Positions 1-14,900 of a DNA stretch of 64,000 nt are shown here, one piece after another (within the stretch, counting starts at the first letter, position 1; every line of letters begins with the position of its first letter). Source of the stretch: Oikopleura dioica (Eukaryota > Chordata > Appendicularia > Copelata > Oikopleuridae); NCBI GenBank assembly GCA_907165135.1, contig OU015566.1, positions 1,490,501-1,554,500 on the forward strand, written 5' to 3'. The notes under the pieces are model-generated. The model was not told where the DNA came from. It made no database searches and saw only the letters and a program-made list of their open reading frames with translations. Made by a program: the position numbers and the translations under genes.

Positions 1-857
1 ATGATTTCGCTAAAAAACGCGCCTTCCCATTTTTGCCTGAACGATCGAAACTTGACAAAGTCCTCTGCGATGGCCAATCTCAAACAGAAAATGACAAAAC
101 AAATCAATTTCGACTTCAAAAACGTGACGAAGAATGTTTTGAACCAAAAAGAAAGCAATCTTTGTGTCCCTATTTCAGTCACTACTCTTTTGAGATGGGC
201 CATCAAAAATGATTTAAGAGTTGATGATTGGAAAATGGAAGGTGCGTATTCTTTTGAAAAAATCTTCACAATCCTGACGATGGTGATTTATCCGCGCAGT
301 TTGGCTGGACTCAACCTCAATCCGAAGTTTGAAGAACAAGATTTTCAAACGAACGAAATTGCGTTGCTTCTAAAAAGATTGAAATTTGAAACTTATTTGA
401 ATAAAAGTGGATGGGAAATGATAACTTATGATGGTGGAAAGTTTGAGTTTGAAAAAGGTAAAAAATTCAAAAAAAGTCTAAAAAATACAAAGTTTCAGTG
501 CTCCTCCATCACAACTTCTCAAATTTCACGCGTCCCCTTACCGTCACTGGTTCCTACCTGAGTCCCGACGGAGAAGTGTTTTTCCACCAAATGGTGCTCG
601 ACCGAATCGAAAACTCAAAATTAATTCTCCAAAACACTCTCATTGGGCATTCTGGCACTAAAATCGAAATTCCTCAGGACAGGCCATTCTACACCGATTA
701 CTACGTGATGACAGATTGCTACGACCGCTACAAAAAATATGAGTATCACGGAGACAAGGGCGAGTTTATGACTCTGGCGAGCGAGCAGATCAAAAATATG
801 AAGAAAGAAACTTGGTATCTTCTCCCACAGGCGTATTCGATCATTCTCAGAAAATAA
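1..857 (+). CDS. Papain/C39-like cysteine-peptidase-fold protein (5' end uncertain)
   Basis: Two exons, 1-457 and 499-857, are joined by a 41-bp GT-AG intron. The frame is kept because G plus TG makes GTG. The protein runs to a TAA at 855-857. I see a Q/N-x-C-V-P-I-S motif near residue 57 ('ESNLCVPISVTTLLRWAIK'), which resembles the catalytic-Cys helix of papain or C39-like folds. About 110 residues later come an FHQMVLDRI segment and then 'LILQNT', the usual places of the catalytic His and Asn. The C/H/N order is therefore compatible with a peptidase, but the residues around His are not textbook, so it may be inactive. Position 1 happens to be an in-frame ATG. The true start could be upstream of the window or at the Met near position 70. 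No signal peptide is evident in the visible part. The family assignment is inference from motif order only. Confidence 0.55.
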
Positions 858-1721
858 TAAAAATCAATTTTCCAATGTTTGATACTTAAACACGTGGATA
901 GGGATCTCCGCCCTTCTGTTTTCTTGGCTCAAGAAATTTTCCGTCGAAAAATAAATTTTCTTTTTCTAATTTCTGAAATAAAAGCCCTTCCTGTATGTTT
1001 TGACATCACTTCTTGCAAAAGCTGATCATTTCTTCTCAAATATTTTCCCCAGAAAAGGTTAATTAGGGCTTAAAGTTTGGATTTAAGGGTAGGGTTTAGG
1101 GCTAGTGTTGAGTAATGTATTATTTCCCGGCGTGTCGAGGGTCAGGCTAAAATCTCGGCGAGTCGACGGTGTCCCGTTAAATGCTTTAATGAAAATGGCC
1201 TCAAGTGACTAGAATGGCCGCAATGGCTAAAATATTCAATAATGATAATAATGATAATGATAATAATAATAATGATTCCTGATTATTTGTTTTTGATTGA
1301 CAACAATGATTGGTTGATGTAATAAAGAAGCACACGATTATGCCCACCCAAAATAATTATGCCGGCAGAGCACCGGAGATAATGTAGCAATTGGTCAATC
1401 ATCTGAGGCTCAAGTGGGATTTTAGAATAGCAGATAGTATGATCTTCAAAGAGCATCAATGCTCAATTAATCATTCATCCTTTAACGAACCGTGTTTCGA
1501 TATGATATCGAATGTAAAGCCGGTGATATACTTCCAAGTTGAAAGTTCCATCAAGAGTTTTTATCATAATTGAAGTTTCTATCGGGAAGAGGGGGAGCCA
1601 CAAATAACCCCGATAGAAACGGTCAAGTTTTGATAAATCAAAATTTTCTCGCAGCCCACAAAATGCGGTTTTCCTTCAAAACGGTTCAAAATCAAGGCTT
1701 AGTATAAACATGTCTAATTGT
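858..1721. other. Intergenic stretch with microsatellite and small inverted repeat
   Basis: No convincing gene. There is an A/T-rich GATAAT/AATAAT microsatellite at about 1240-1275. A 12-bp perfect inverted repeat, GTTTCTATCGGG at 1575-1586 against CCCGATAGAAAC at 1609-1620, flanks a G-rich spacer. TTTAGGG-like degenerate telomere words occur at about 1060-1105. The short open frame at 1391-1573 has no recognisable features. Confidence 0.5.
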
Positions 1722-3254
1722 TTATTCACACATTATAAAAAAAATGAACAGAAGAAGAATTGCTGAAGAAATTTTAGTGCTAGTTGAGCTTGAAGAACTT
1801 TCAATATTTTTTTCATTGAGGTTGAAATTAAAATTGATATCAGCGTCGATCTTGAAACTGATTTCGATTGAAGGATGTTTGCTCACATCATAATTTATGA
1901 TTTGAGAAGAAATCGTTGGCTCTAGAATTGTTGAATTTTCGCGTGGAAGAATGCAAAGCCCCATGATCAAATTTGAACAATTCTCCGGCGCCCAAAGAGG
2001 AAGTGAATCATTATTCTGAAAGGCGAGTTTTTAGACTTTAAAATTTAGACTTTCTGGATTGCAAAATTTCATCTAAGGTAAAGCCCTTACCACTGAAACA
2101 CATCTTTTCTCCTCGTCGAAATCTGGCATCGCCGCCCAGAGCAAGAACTGAATCGATTTTCCATCCATCCTTCTCCATTTTCCATCATCAAGATGAACTC
2201 CTAGCCAAAATTTTTCATTGAAACCAGTATTGTTGTTCACGGGCATGAAACTACTCAAAGCGTAGTTTTCTTCAAAAGTTGTCGGCATCGGCAAAGTTGA
2301 ATTATGAAGTTTTGAACAGGTGTTTTCTACATTTTCTTTGTTGTCTGCGGGAAGAATATGCCCACAGGAGGAGTCAGAGATTGGGACAAAGGGGGTTCTA
2401 CAACCAGCGATGATCTCGAAGGAGGATTCTTGAGGATAAATTGCTTCTTCCTCAATTTGATTTTGATGCGGATCAAAATTTTCTTCAGTTTGATTTTCAC
2501 TTTGAATCAGATGAAAATTTTCATCCTGAGTTTCTTTCAATTCTTCAGAAAAAGCTTCGAGGTCGACGTTTTCATTCGTCATTATCGCTTTCATCAAATC
2601 TGAGTCCTCCACCCCAGATTTTTGACCAATGAAAGCGATGAGATTCAAAAAGTCCGTCCCGTTTTCTCGTGATATTTCTTTGAAGATTTCTTCGATCTCG
2701 ACCCCTTTATTGTTTGATAGCTGAATTTCTAGTGCTTCTTGAACTTTGAGCATTTTGGTGATGTCTTCTGAAGACTCCAAGCTCAAGAAAACAGCGCTCA
2801 TAACCGCCATTGAGCTTCGAAACTCTTCAATTTTCTCCCAATTCTCAAATCGCCCGATTTTCGGGGGAAAATCAACAGGAGCGCGAATGGCCTTTGGATC
2901 TTCGCGATGAGTTTGGCAGAAAGAATACCGCTCTCGTATTTTGAAGTCATCGTCAAGCTTCGTCGGCTGTTGTTGAAGATTCACGACGAGAAAATCCTGC
3001 GTTTCCGACTCGAAAACGTCGTTGTCTGGCAAAGGCTCTCCCTCCCACGATCCCCAATTGTCTATTTCAAGGGCATTTCCGTGTCGATCGACCCAGTTTC
3101 CTTCGTCTTCATGATCCGAGTACCCGAGCCAAAGCTTTTCGAGACCGAGGTCTTTTTTTCTCGGCGCGCTGAGTGAAGCTTTCAGAAACCAATTTTTCTC
3201 ATGAGCGAGGAAGACGGGAAGTGTGCCATTGATTTTGGAACAATTTTCAGAGGC
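1722..3254 (-). CDS. Two-domain C-type-lectin-like protein (5' part not resolved)
   Basis: Read on the minus strand, an exon from about 3254 to 2091 joins an exon 2015-1722 across a GT-AG intron (2016-2090). The exon ends with Val and the next begins with Asn-Asn, both in phase 0. The first CTLD shows 'LEKLWLGYSDHEDEGNWVDR' followed by a WGSWEGEPL segment. An acidic, Glu-rich spacer follows (about 150 residues). The second CTLD shows 'KFWLGVHLDDGKWRRMDGKS', then the late cysteines 'RCVSV' and 'WAPENCSNLIMGLC' across the intron. The C-terminus is Ser/Thr-rich and ends in 'SAILLLFIFFIMCE', a hydrophobic tail compatible with a GPI signal or a terminal membrane segment. The acceptor at about 3254 implies further upstream exons, which I did not find. 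A TTAA-type MITE lies just upstream. The ligand cannot be told from sequence. Confidence 0.75.
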
Positions 3255-3387
3255 TAAAATTTACTGTTAAATTTTGAGTAAAAAAAAAAGAAAATATCTA
3301 AAAAGCCGAAAATTTAAAAAAAAAAATTTGCGATTTTTCGGGGAAAATTGGATTTAAGATTTTCCTTTTTTTGACCAAAACATTTTG

Positions 3388-3731
3388 TTAAGGACCACCC
3401 CGCCAACAATTTTCCTCAAAATATTGAAAATTTAAAAACAGCCATATTTTGGCTTCTGAGTGCGCCTGGAGGTTAAATTTATCATAAAAACTTGTTGGGA
3501 GCACTTTTTGTCCAATAAAAATCTAAAATTTAAGCAAAATTGCGACTTTTTCGTCATTTTTTGTCAAAAAATCTAATTTTCAAACTCGATTTTGAGGGTG
3601 TTAGAGTCGAGATAGACCCCCAAAAAATGGAGCCTCAAAATCGTTTTTGACCAAAAGAATCCATTTCCGGGGTCAAAATTTCGAAATTCCGAAAATAGAT
3701 TTTTTGAAAATTGTTGACGGGGGTTCCTTAA
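3388..3731 (-). mobile_element. TTAA-flanked MITE, copy 1 (reverse orientation)
   Basis: This 344-bp non-coding element is bounded by TTAA on both sides. It has terminal inverted repeats of the form TTAAGGACC...CAACAATTTTC. The core, with a block reading GTCTATCTCGACTCTAACAC on the minus strand, recurs at 10995-11340 and 26602-26938. TTAA ends suggest a piggyBac-like transposase in trans, but no transposase is visible here. It lies upstream of, or within an intron of, the CTLD gene. Confidence 0.8.
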
Positions 3732-3904
3732 CCAGAATCTTTTAATACCTGTAAAAAAGTCCACTTTTGGAAAAAGCACAAAACAAGAGCCGTGAAAAAG
3801 CTCTCTTGCTCCAAAATTGATATCAAGAAAAGGAGCTGGGCAAAAAGTCATATTTTCTCTCTTTATCTTAGGTCCATGGATTCAATATTCTTCGTATTTT
3901 ATAA

Positions 3905-6442
<2,538 letters not shown>

Positions 6443-6543
6443 TTAAGCTAAAAACAAAGATAATTTGACTTTTTAAAACAATGGGTGTGGGTGGGGTTGG
6501 GGACGAAACTGAGATTGATCCACTTATTGTTCCAAGCCTATAT

Positions 6544-8076
6544 CAAGCCCCTTAAATAAAAAAATCAAGTAACGGGGCTGAGACGGCCCGAAGGGCCGTC
6601 ATGCCCCTTAAATAAAAAAATCAAGTAACGGGGCTGAGACGGCCCGAAGGGCCGTCAAGCCCCTTAAATAAAAAAATCAAGTAACGGGGCTGAGACGGCC
6701 CGAAGGGCCGTCAAGCCCCTTAAATAAAAAATTCAAGTAACGGGGCTGAGACGGCCCGAAGGGCCGTCAAGCCCCTTAAATAAAAATCAAGTAACGGGGC
6801 TGAGACGGCCCGAAGGGCCGTCAAGCCCCTTAAATAAAAATCAAGTAACGGGGCTGAGACGGCCCGAAGGGCCGTCAAGCCCCTTAAATAAAAATTCAAG
6901 TAACGGGGCTGAGACGGCCCGAAGGGCCGTCAAGCCCCTTAAATAAAAATCAAGTAACGGGGCTGAGACGGCCCGAAGGGCCGTCAAGCCCTTAAATAAA
7001 AATCAAGTAACGGGGCTGAGACGGCCCGAAGGGCCGTCAAGCCCCTTAAATAAAAATCAAGTAACGGGGCTGAGACGGCCCGAAGGGCCGTCAAGCCCCT
7101 TAAATAAAAATCAAGTAACGGGGCTGAGACGGCCCGAAGGGCCGTCAAGCCCCTTAAATAAAAATCAAGTAACGGGGCTGAGACGGCCCGAAGGGCCGTC
7201 AAGCCCTTAAATAAAAATCAAGTAACGGGGCTGAGACGGCCCGAAGGGCCGTCAAGCCCCTTAAATAAAAAAATCAAGTAACGGGGCTGAGACGGCCCGA
7301 AGGGCCGTCAAGCCCCTTAAATAAAAAAATCAAGTAACGGGGCTGAGACGGCCCGAAGGGCCGTCAAGCCCCTTAAATAAAAAAATCAAGTAACGGGGCT
7401 GAGACGGCCCGAAGGGCCGTCAAGCCCCTTAAATAAAAAAATCAAGTAACGGGGCTGAGACGGCCCGAAGGGCCGTCAAGCCCCTTAAATAAAAAAATCA
7501 AGTAACGGGGCTGAGACGGCCCGAAGGGCCGTCAAGCCCCTTAAATAAAAAAATCAAGTAACGGGGCTGAGACGGCCCGAAGGGCCGTCAAGCCCCTTAA
7601 ATAAAAAAATCAAGTAACGGGGCTGAGACGGCCCGAAGGGCCGTCAAGCCCCTTAAATAAAAAAATCAAGTAACGGGGCTGAGACGGCCCGAAGGGCCGT
7701 CAAGCCCCTTAAATAAAAATCAAGTAACGGGGCTGAGACGGCCCGAAGGGCCGTCAAGCCCTTAAATAAAAATCAAGTAACGGGGCTGAGACGGCCCGAA
7801 GGGCCGTCAAGCCCCTTAAATAAAAATCAAGTAACGGGGCTGAGACGGCCCGAAGGGCCGTCAAGCCCCTTAAATAAAAAAATCAAGTAACGGGGCTGAG
7901 ACGGCCCGAAGGGCCGTCAAGCCCCTTAAATAAAAAAATCAAGTAACGGGGCTGAGACGGCCCGAAGGGCCGTCAAGCCCCTTAAATAAAAAAATCAAGT
8001 AACGGGGCTGAGACGGCCCGAAGGGCCGTCAAGCCCCTTAAATAAAAAAATCAAGTAACGGGGCTGAGACGGCCCG
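6544..8076. repeat. Minisatellite of about 27 double-hairpin units
   Basis: The unit is 53-56 bp. Each holds two potential stems: GCCCC pairing with GGGGC across an A/T-rich loop, then GACGGCCC-GAA-GGGCCGTC, a perfect 8-bp stem with a 3-nt loop. Copy number was counted by eye: 27 complete units and one truncated unit ending at about 8076. Units differ almost only in the A-run length (4-7 A) and in CCC versus CCCC. This implies recent homogenisation. It lies wholly inside the hAT element. Confidence 0.9.
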
Positions 8077-8354
8077 AAAATTATAAAACGAGGGGTCTGT
8101 CGATAGCTTAGAATGCAATGAGAAAGGTAGATTTCTCTGTTTTGAAGAAGTTCTATTGACAATAATATTCGTCTGGATTCATAATTCAAATCGGCTGATT
8201 TTCCAGTCAAAGATTGCCAAAGCGGTCTTTATTTAAAAAAACTGGCTCTTTATTCATAAATCAAGGAAGGGGGCTTATTCATTTAAAATGAATCATTTTA
8301 CGCAAAGTTTTTTTTGATGAAAACCCAACATTATTAACTAGGCTAATTCAATTA

Positions 8355-8739
8355 CAGTCGGAGTCCAGAATAAGGGACACCAAGATAAGGGACTTTTTGG
8401 CTCTAAATGCCGAAAATCAGCGGCAGAAAAATCCAATTTAAGGGACTTTCTGAGATTAGTAAGCTTTTTCGGTTAGCTGAGAGTCAATAAATGGTATCAA
8501 TAACCTTGATTTCAACCAATTTTGCCGCAAACTGAAGTGATTTCCCTTTCAGTATATGGTTTCCTCTTTCAAAAATGTCATAAATTCCACAAAAACAATG
8601 ACTTCAGCTTATTTTGCCGCAAAAAATATACTTTGAAAAAATTTGGCAGCGACATATTTTTTGCTTTGATGACCCAATTTAAGGGACTTTTTTCGAAAAT
8701 TTTAGAGCAAAAAAAGTCCCTTATTTTGGACTCCGACTG
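8355..8739. mobile_element. Tc1/mariner-type MITE nested in the hAT element
   Basis: Flanked by TA on both sides (8353-8354, 8740-8741). Terminal inverted repeats begin CAGTCGGAGTCCAGAATAAG, with only one mismatch to the reverse-complemented right end over about 24 bp. The interior repeats AAGGGAC words and encodes nothing. Ends starting CAGT with a TA duplication fit Tc1/mariner. Confidence 0.82.
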
Positions 8740-8952
8740 TAATGGTGAGCCCCGGGCGCCCGCGGGCGCGAAAAAAATTTCCACGGGCGCGGGAGGGCGC
8801 GGGGGCCAGATCAAAAATTTTCTACGGGCGCGGGCGGGCGCGGGGGCCAAATCCGAGATTTCTTGCGGGTACGGGGGGCGCGGGCGCCCGTGGCCCCCGC
8901 CCGCGGCCCCCGCGGGGTTCGCGGGCGGGTTTTTTCAAACACTGCGCATAGT

Positions 8953-9015
8953 ATTCTTGAGAAATTAAATTTTCCACTGTTCAATGTAAATGATTATATT
9001 AAACGACTAAAATAG
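8953..9015 (+). other. Displaced 3' end of the sulfotransferase coding sequence
   Basis: Removing the hAT element and one copy of its target duplication makes the last exon continue in frame for 20 codons. The residues are 'ILEKLNFPLFNVNDYIKRLK', followed by TAG at 9013-9015. This is the expected empty-site C-terminus. In this allele it is cut off from its gene by 2.8 kb unless the element is excised or spliced out. Confidence 0.8.
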
Positions 9016-9713
9016 CTTCATTCTTGTTATTTTAAAAATAAAAAATATAAATAAATAAAGTTTATACATGAAAAATAAAGATTGACATATGAAATTTCCA
9101 GTTGTTTGTGAGATTTATCAAAATTATGCCAATTGTTTACAAAAATTATCTTGAGTAAATTTTCATAAATAGTTGGCATAATCTGAATATTCCCCCAGTT
9201 AATTTTGCAATTTCCAACTTTACAGATCTCTCTCTATATATGTCTTTTTCATTCTCATTTGTATATCTCGTAGATTTCGAGCATTTCTTCAAAGACGCAT
9301 TAGATTCTCTTCTCGCCTTTACTAGAGAAAAAAATCTACAAGCGCCTTTTTTGAAAACTCCGGGGAATTTAAAACTGGCATGAAAAATGAAAAGAGGAGG
9401 AGTATTTATAGCCCAGGAAGAATTCTCCTGAGAGAAAATGAGAAGTCGGAAAATACTTCGAAATTTTCATGATTTTCAAGTTAATTCGTGAACAAAAGAG
9501 ACGATACAAGTAGGTATTTGATGGATCTTTTGCCTCTCGAAAATTAGGGAACGAAGATGTTAATTTAATAGAAGGCACCATTGATGGTTGCGATTGAAGC
9601 GGCGTGTACTCAGTATATTTTATCGCATAGACCGGAAATGAGTTACCACATTTGCTCTCCTTAAGCTGCCGGCAAGTTGATTTCTTCATCAAACCTGAAA
9701 ATGAGCTTTTGAG
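9016..9713. other. Intergenic, no gene seen
   Basis: A/T-rich, with no reading frame that has family features. It holds the 3' flank of the sulfotransferase and the upstream region of the DUF3050 gene. The 159-aa minus-strand frame at 9369-9848 overlaps the real first exon of that gene and looks like a shadow. Confidence 0.5.
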
Positions 9714-10797
<1,084 letters not shown>

Positions 10798-10994
10798 TAA
10801 AATTTTTCCTTATTTGACAAATCTTGTTGAAATACACTTGCAGTAAATTATTAAATGCTTTTTATTTGCCGTTATTTTAAGCAAAGAAAAAAAATTGGGA
10901 GTCACTTAATAGCGCCGCCTTCTGCCGCCCGGTCCTGCTTCAAATTGCTCTTCTCGAAGATTCTCGGCGTTTCAATGAAGATTTTTTTTTCTTA

Positions 10995-11340
10995 TTAAGG
11001 ACCCCCCCGTCAACAATTTTCGAAAAATCTATTTTCGGAATTTCAAAATTTTGACCCCGGAAATGGATTGTACGGGTCAAAAAACGATTTTGGGGCTTCA
11101 TTTTTTGGGGGTCTATCTCGACTCTAACACCCTCAAAATTGCGTTTGAAAATCGGACTTTTTGACGAAAAAAGACGAAAAGGTCCCAATTTTGCTTTAAT
11201 TTCGGATTCTTATTGGTCAAAAATTGCTCCGAACAAGTTTTCTTGATAAATTGAACTTCCAGGAACGCTAAGAAGCCAAAATATGGCTTTTTTGAAATTT
11301 TCGGTTTTTTGAGGAAAATTGTTGACGGGGGGGTCCTTAA
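10995..11340 (+). mobile_element. TTAA-flanked MITE, copy 2
   Basis: 346 bp, from TTAAGGACCCCCCCGTCAAC to a perfectly complementary right end that finishes GTCCTTAA. It has the same core as the copies at 3388 and 26602. It lies downstream of the DUF3050 gene. The open frames on it (10940-11188, 11113-11514) are shadows. Confidence 0.85.
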
Positions 11341-11916
11341 GACGTTTATTTTCGTATATTTGAAAAGTCTGACCACTAGAAAAATGAAAACTAATAATTT
11401 AGGGTGTTCTCCATATTTTTGCATAAAATCATCAATAAATTTAGCACGCGACGGGCCAGAGGCCCTTACGCGCGCATTTTCTGGTAGAAAACTCATCAAG
11501 TTGGCGGGGCCCAACTCTCGCTCTTGTTCCGATCACTTAGTTTGGCCAGGATTTGGTCAGACGAGACCCGGTTTGTACCGAACTGGGCGGCGCAGGGCGC
11601 TATTCAGTACCCCCCAAAAAATTATTTTTGACGCAATATCCCGATAAAATTCTTTTTGGTATCATTTTTTTAATCGACATTCTGAACTTTGTTGTTAAAA
11701 TCTTCATTGAAGTCGTTGTTGTTGTCGTTTGAGTATTTTCGTGAAAATTATATTTTACTTCGAATTATTACGAACGATCTTAACGGTAGAGGTATTACAC
11801 AATTCGCTAAAAAGCCGAAGATCAATCGTAAAATTTAACGTTCATGTCCAAGTGTTAAAGAAACAACGTTTATTGTGACAAAAAGCCGCTAGCAGAATTT
11901 TCCAGCTTTTTGTAGA
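11341..11916. other. Intergenic, nothing recognised
   Basis: Contains a moderately GC-rich unique block at about 11440-11610 ('gcgacgggccagaggccc' onward) for which I have no assignment. No conserved RNA could be recognised by eye. Confidence 0.4.
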
Positions 11917-14900
11917 ATGAAATTCTTATTTTTTCTTCTTTTTTATAAGAGACTTTACGCCGAAATTTTGCCCAAATCCCAAGAACAGATCATATTGCAA
12001 AATCTTATCCATCAAGATTATAACAAGCTTATAAGCCCAATTTTTCCGAGGTCTTGCTTAAATTTCGTTTAAATAATTACAATATTGGTAGGTACGGGGT
12101 GTTGACGAAGGATGGAAGTAAGGATCTTGATCGGATCCGAAGAGTATGTGAAAAAACGAGAACAATGTTACGACGGTATGGTTACTTTTTCACTTTTGAT
12201 GAAGGTCTGATGGCGAACATTGCATTCAATTGCCGTGCTGAAATTGGAGATCTTGATTTTATTGACGCTTGCATTGACTGGGTTGGAGCGATTTGGTATA
12301 AGGACTGGTTGAGAAAAGATTTTTTACAGATTCAACTGAGAGGTCAAGGTTCTTTATGAGAACTTTATTCTTAAAAATCAATAAGTAATCAATAAATCTC
12401 ATTATGATTGTCAACAATTTAAAGAATAGAGACGCCGCGTATTCTGGGCATTGCGATAAACAAGGCTCACCCCTTCAGGAAAAAGCTACTTTTCTTTTTA
12501 TTTACAGTGATAACCCATTTTAAGGCCCACCATTTTAAGGCCACTTTTTTGAAAAATTCCCAAAAATTGTCATCCTCGAAAAATCCATTATAAGGCCACT
12601 TTTGATCATCTTTTAAAATTCTAAAATTAGAGTTTAGCGACCATACCCTAACCCTGAACTTTCGCCGCTGAAATTGAGCGCAAAGAAGGGGTTTTTTAAT
12701 TGTCATCAGGACTAAATTGAGTCTGGAATGATCTGAGCCATATTTGGTCCTCGATTGATTCGAGAATCTAGCGTGACAACTGAACGTTCTTGTAAAATAT
12801 GGAGCCGGTCTTAACAGAATCTCAATTGAAATTTTTGTTCTTCTGTGGAGAGGCAGTTGGAACTTCCTCAACTTGAGAGAGCAAAATTCAGTCAATGATT
12901 TGTCTTTGACCGAAGAGGTTCTCACTAATCTGAGTTTAATTTGTACTCTTTCCAGAACACCAAAAGCCAATTGGCATTTGTTTCAAATTAAGTTGAAACT
13001 TTTGATAAAGTGATCAAAGCTGATCTCCCGATGAAAAATCTTTATATGTTTTTCTTAGTTCCTAATAATATTAGGCTAATTTCTATTTCTGCACGAAATT
13101 AGCAGGCAAGAGACGACAATTTTCGGCAAATGTCTGTTTTCTGCGCAAAAAAAAAAGAAAAAATAATCATTGTCATCCGGCTCAACATGAAAAATGTCCA
13201 TTTTAAGGCCACTTTTTAAATTTGCTGTCATCCAAAAATCGGCCTTAAAATGGGTTTTCACTGTAACAAAGTCGCATTATTTTTCTTGAAAATAACGAAA
13301 AAACAAAAAATCAAAATATAAACGCAAAACAAAATTGAAAGCTAAAATAAAAGTAGCTTATTTGAAGAAAATTATTTTCGAAAAGCAAAATTTATCCACC
13401 CCTCTTTTAGACGATACCGATATTTTCAATGTCGAGCATATTGTTGATATTCAGACAATTTATTCAGCAGAACCGAATCTGATGTCGATTCTTGGCGATC
13501 TTTATCCATTTGACTATGGTGAATTTAATGCCACAAAGAATTGCTCAAAAATTTTTGCATTTTCAGAATATTTAAAATGTATTCTGTACTTATTGGTGAG
13601 CAAAAATGATAGATTTTGGGTTTTACTGGCTTTATTAAACCAAACATGTACCCATTATTAAGTGAATTTAATCTTGTCCAGTTTCAATCGATTTTTATGG
13701 ACTTATATCTTTCAGCTTCTGTTCAAGTCGCAACGCCTCCTTTGCAGATTAATGTGATGCTTGAATTGGTGAGTTTAAATGACCTCATTTTATCTGAAAG
13801 CGCGATGGATGTGACGATTGTTCTTCATGCAAACTGGATGGGCAAACATTTGACAGCAAATAAGAGAATAAAATTTGATAAGACTCACGTCTGCAATGGG
13901 ATTTCAAGAAACAAAATTTTTCCACCCAGATATCTATTGATCCTTCTCTTATCTGGACACCGCCAATTGAAATCGTCAACTTGGACTTATGGAGAAATAA
14001 TGGCCAGAAAACAGATTTCAGTTGTACAGTTGATCATATGTAACGTTATATTTCAGATTTTTTAAAAATATTCTTCAATAGCGGACGAGTCACGCAAGCG
14101 TATAAATGCGGGTTGTAACTGCTTGCGAGATGTCTTCAAAATTTTACCCATTTGATGTTCAAAACTGCTCCGTTGACTTGGCAACCCCTTCACAAACTCA
14201 AGATAGAATTGTCCTCGATGTAAGAGAATGGAAGACCGAAAATGGTCATCGTTACGATCAATCATATAAATTTCCGTTTTCAATCGGTTTTAATGTAAGT
14301 TTAATCACAGACTATTGACTACGGACGAAATTCTAGGAGACGAAAGTCAAAATTCTAGAAAATACATTCTACGATGGGAACCCAGAATGGGAGCTTCTTA
14401 ACTACAAAGTTGATGCAGTGTCTCTTCGCCGAAATCGATATGAGAATTATACAAGTGTAAAAGTGACCTTTGTATTTGCTCGTAGAACCTCCTTCTACGA
14501 ACTGACACTTTTTTTGCCAATAGTTTGCATAAACTTGCTTGTTTGTGTTGGACTCTGGATTCCAGCCTGGGTTCCAGATAAGAATCCTAATTATTAACTT
14601 TGACTTAACCTGTTGCCGAGCAGTAGGCTAAATAATGCCTTCTTTGCCAAAAGGAGAGCCTCGGGGCGTCTCAAAGCAGCGACACTGCTAGGCGCTCGGC
14701 AACGGGTTAAAAATATTACAAAATGCTTTCTGAACTCATTATGTAGTTTCCAGCGGAGAGAGCATAGGATTTCAAGTAACAATGTTGCTTACAATGATTG
14801 TCTATCTCGATGTCTTATCAAGCTCAGTTCCAATTTTCGAGGAACTTGGTAAAGCTCCAAGGCTGTTATTTCTGTTCCTGCTCACTGTGATTGGCAGTGT

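Noticed and set aside
1391-1573. 60-aa frame
   Set aside because: Short, with no start context, domain or splice partners.
6984-7202. Open frame with TALRAVSAPLLDFYLRGL repeats
   Set aside because: It is the translation of the minisatellite and has no independent coding evidence.
6544-8076. CRISPR-like regular repeat array
   Set aside because: Units abut directly with no unique spacers, there are no cas genes, and the array lies inside a eukaryotic transposon.
12054-12359. 101-aa frame in the first intron region of the Cys-loop gene
   Set aside because: No family match and no compatible junction to the receptor frame. It may be a fossil of another gene, but I could not support it.
13335-13661. 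108-aa frame between the MITE and the receptor ectodomain
   Set aside because: Does not match the Cys-loop fold, and its borders give no in-frame join. Left as possible intron sequence.
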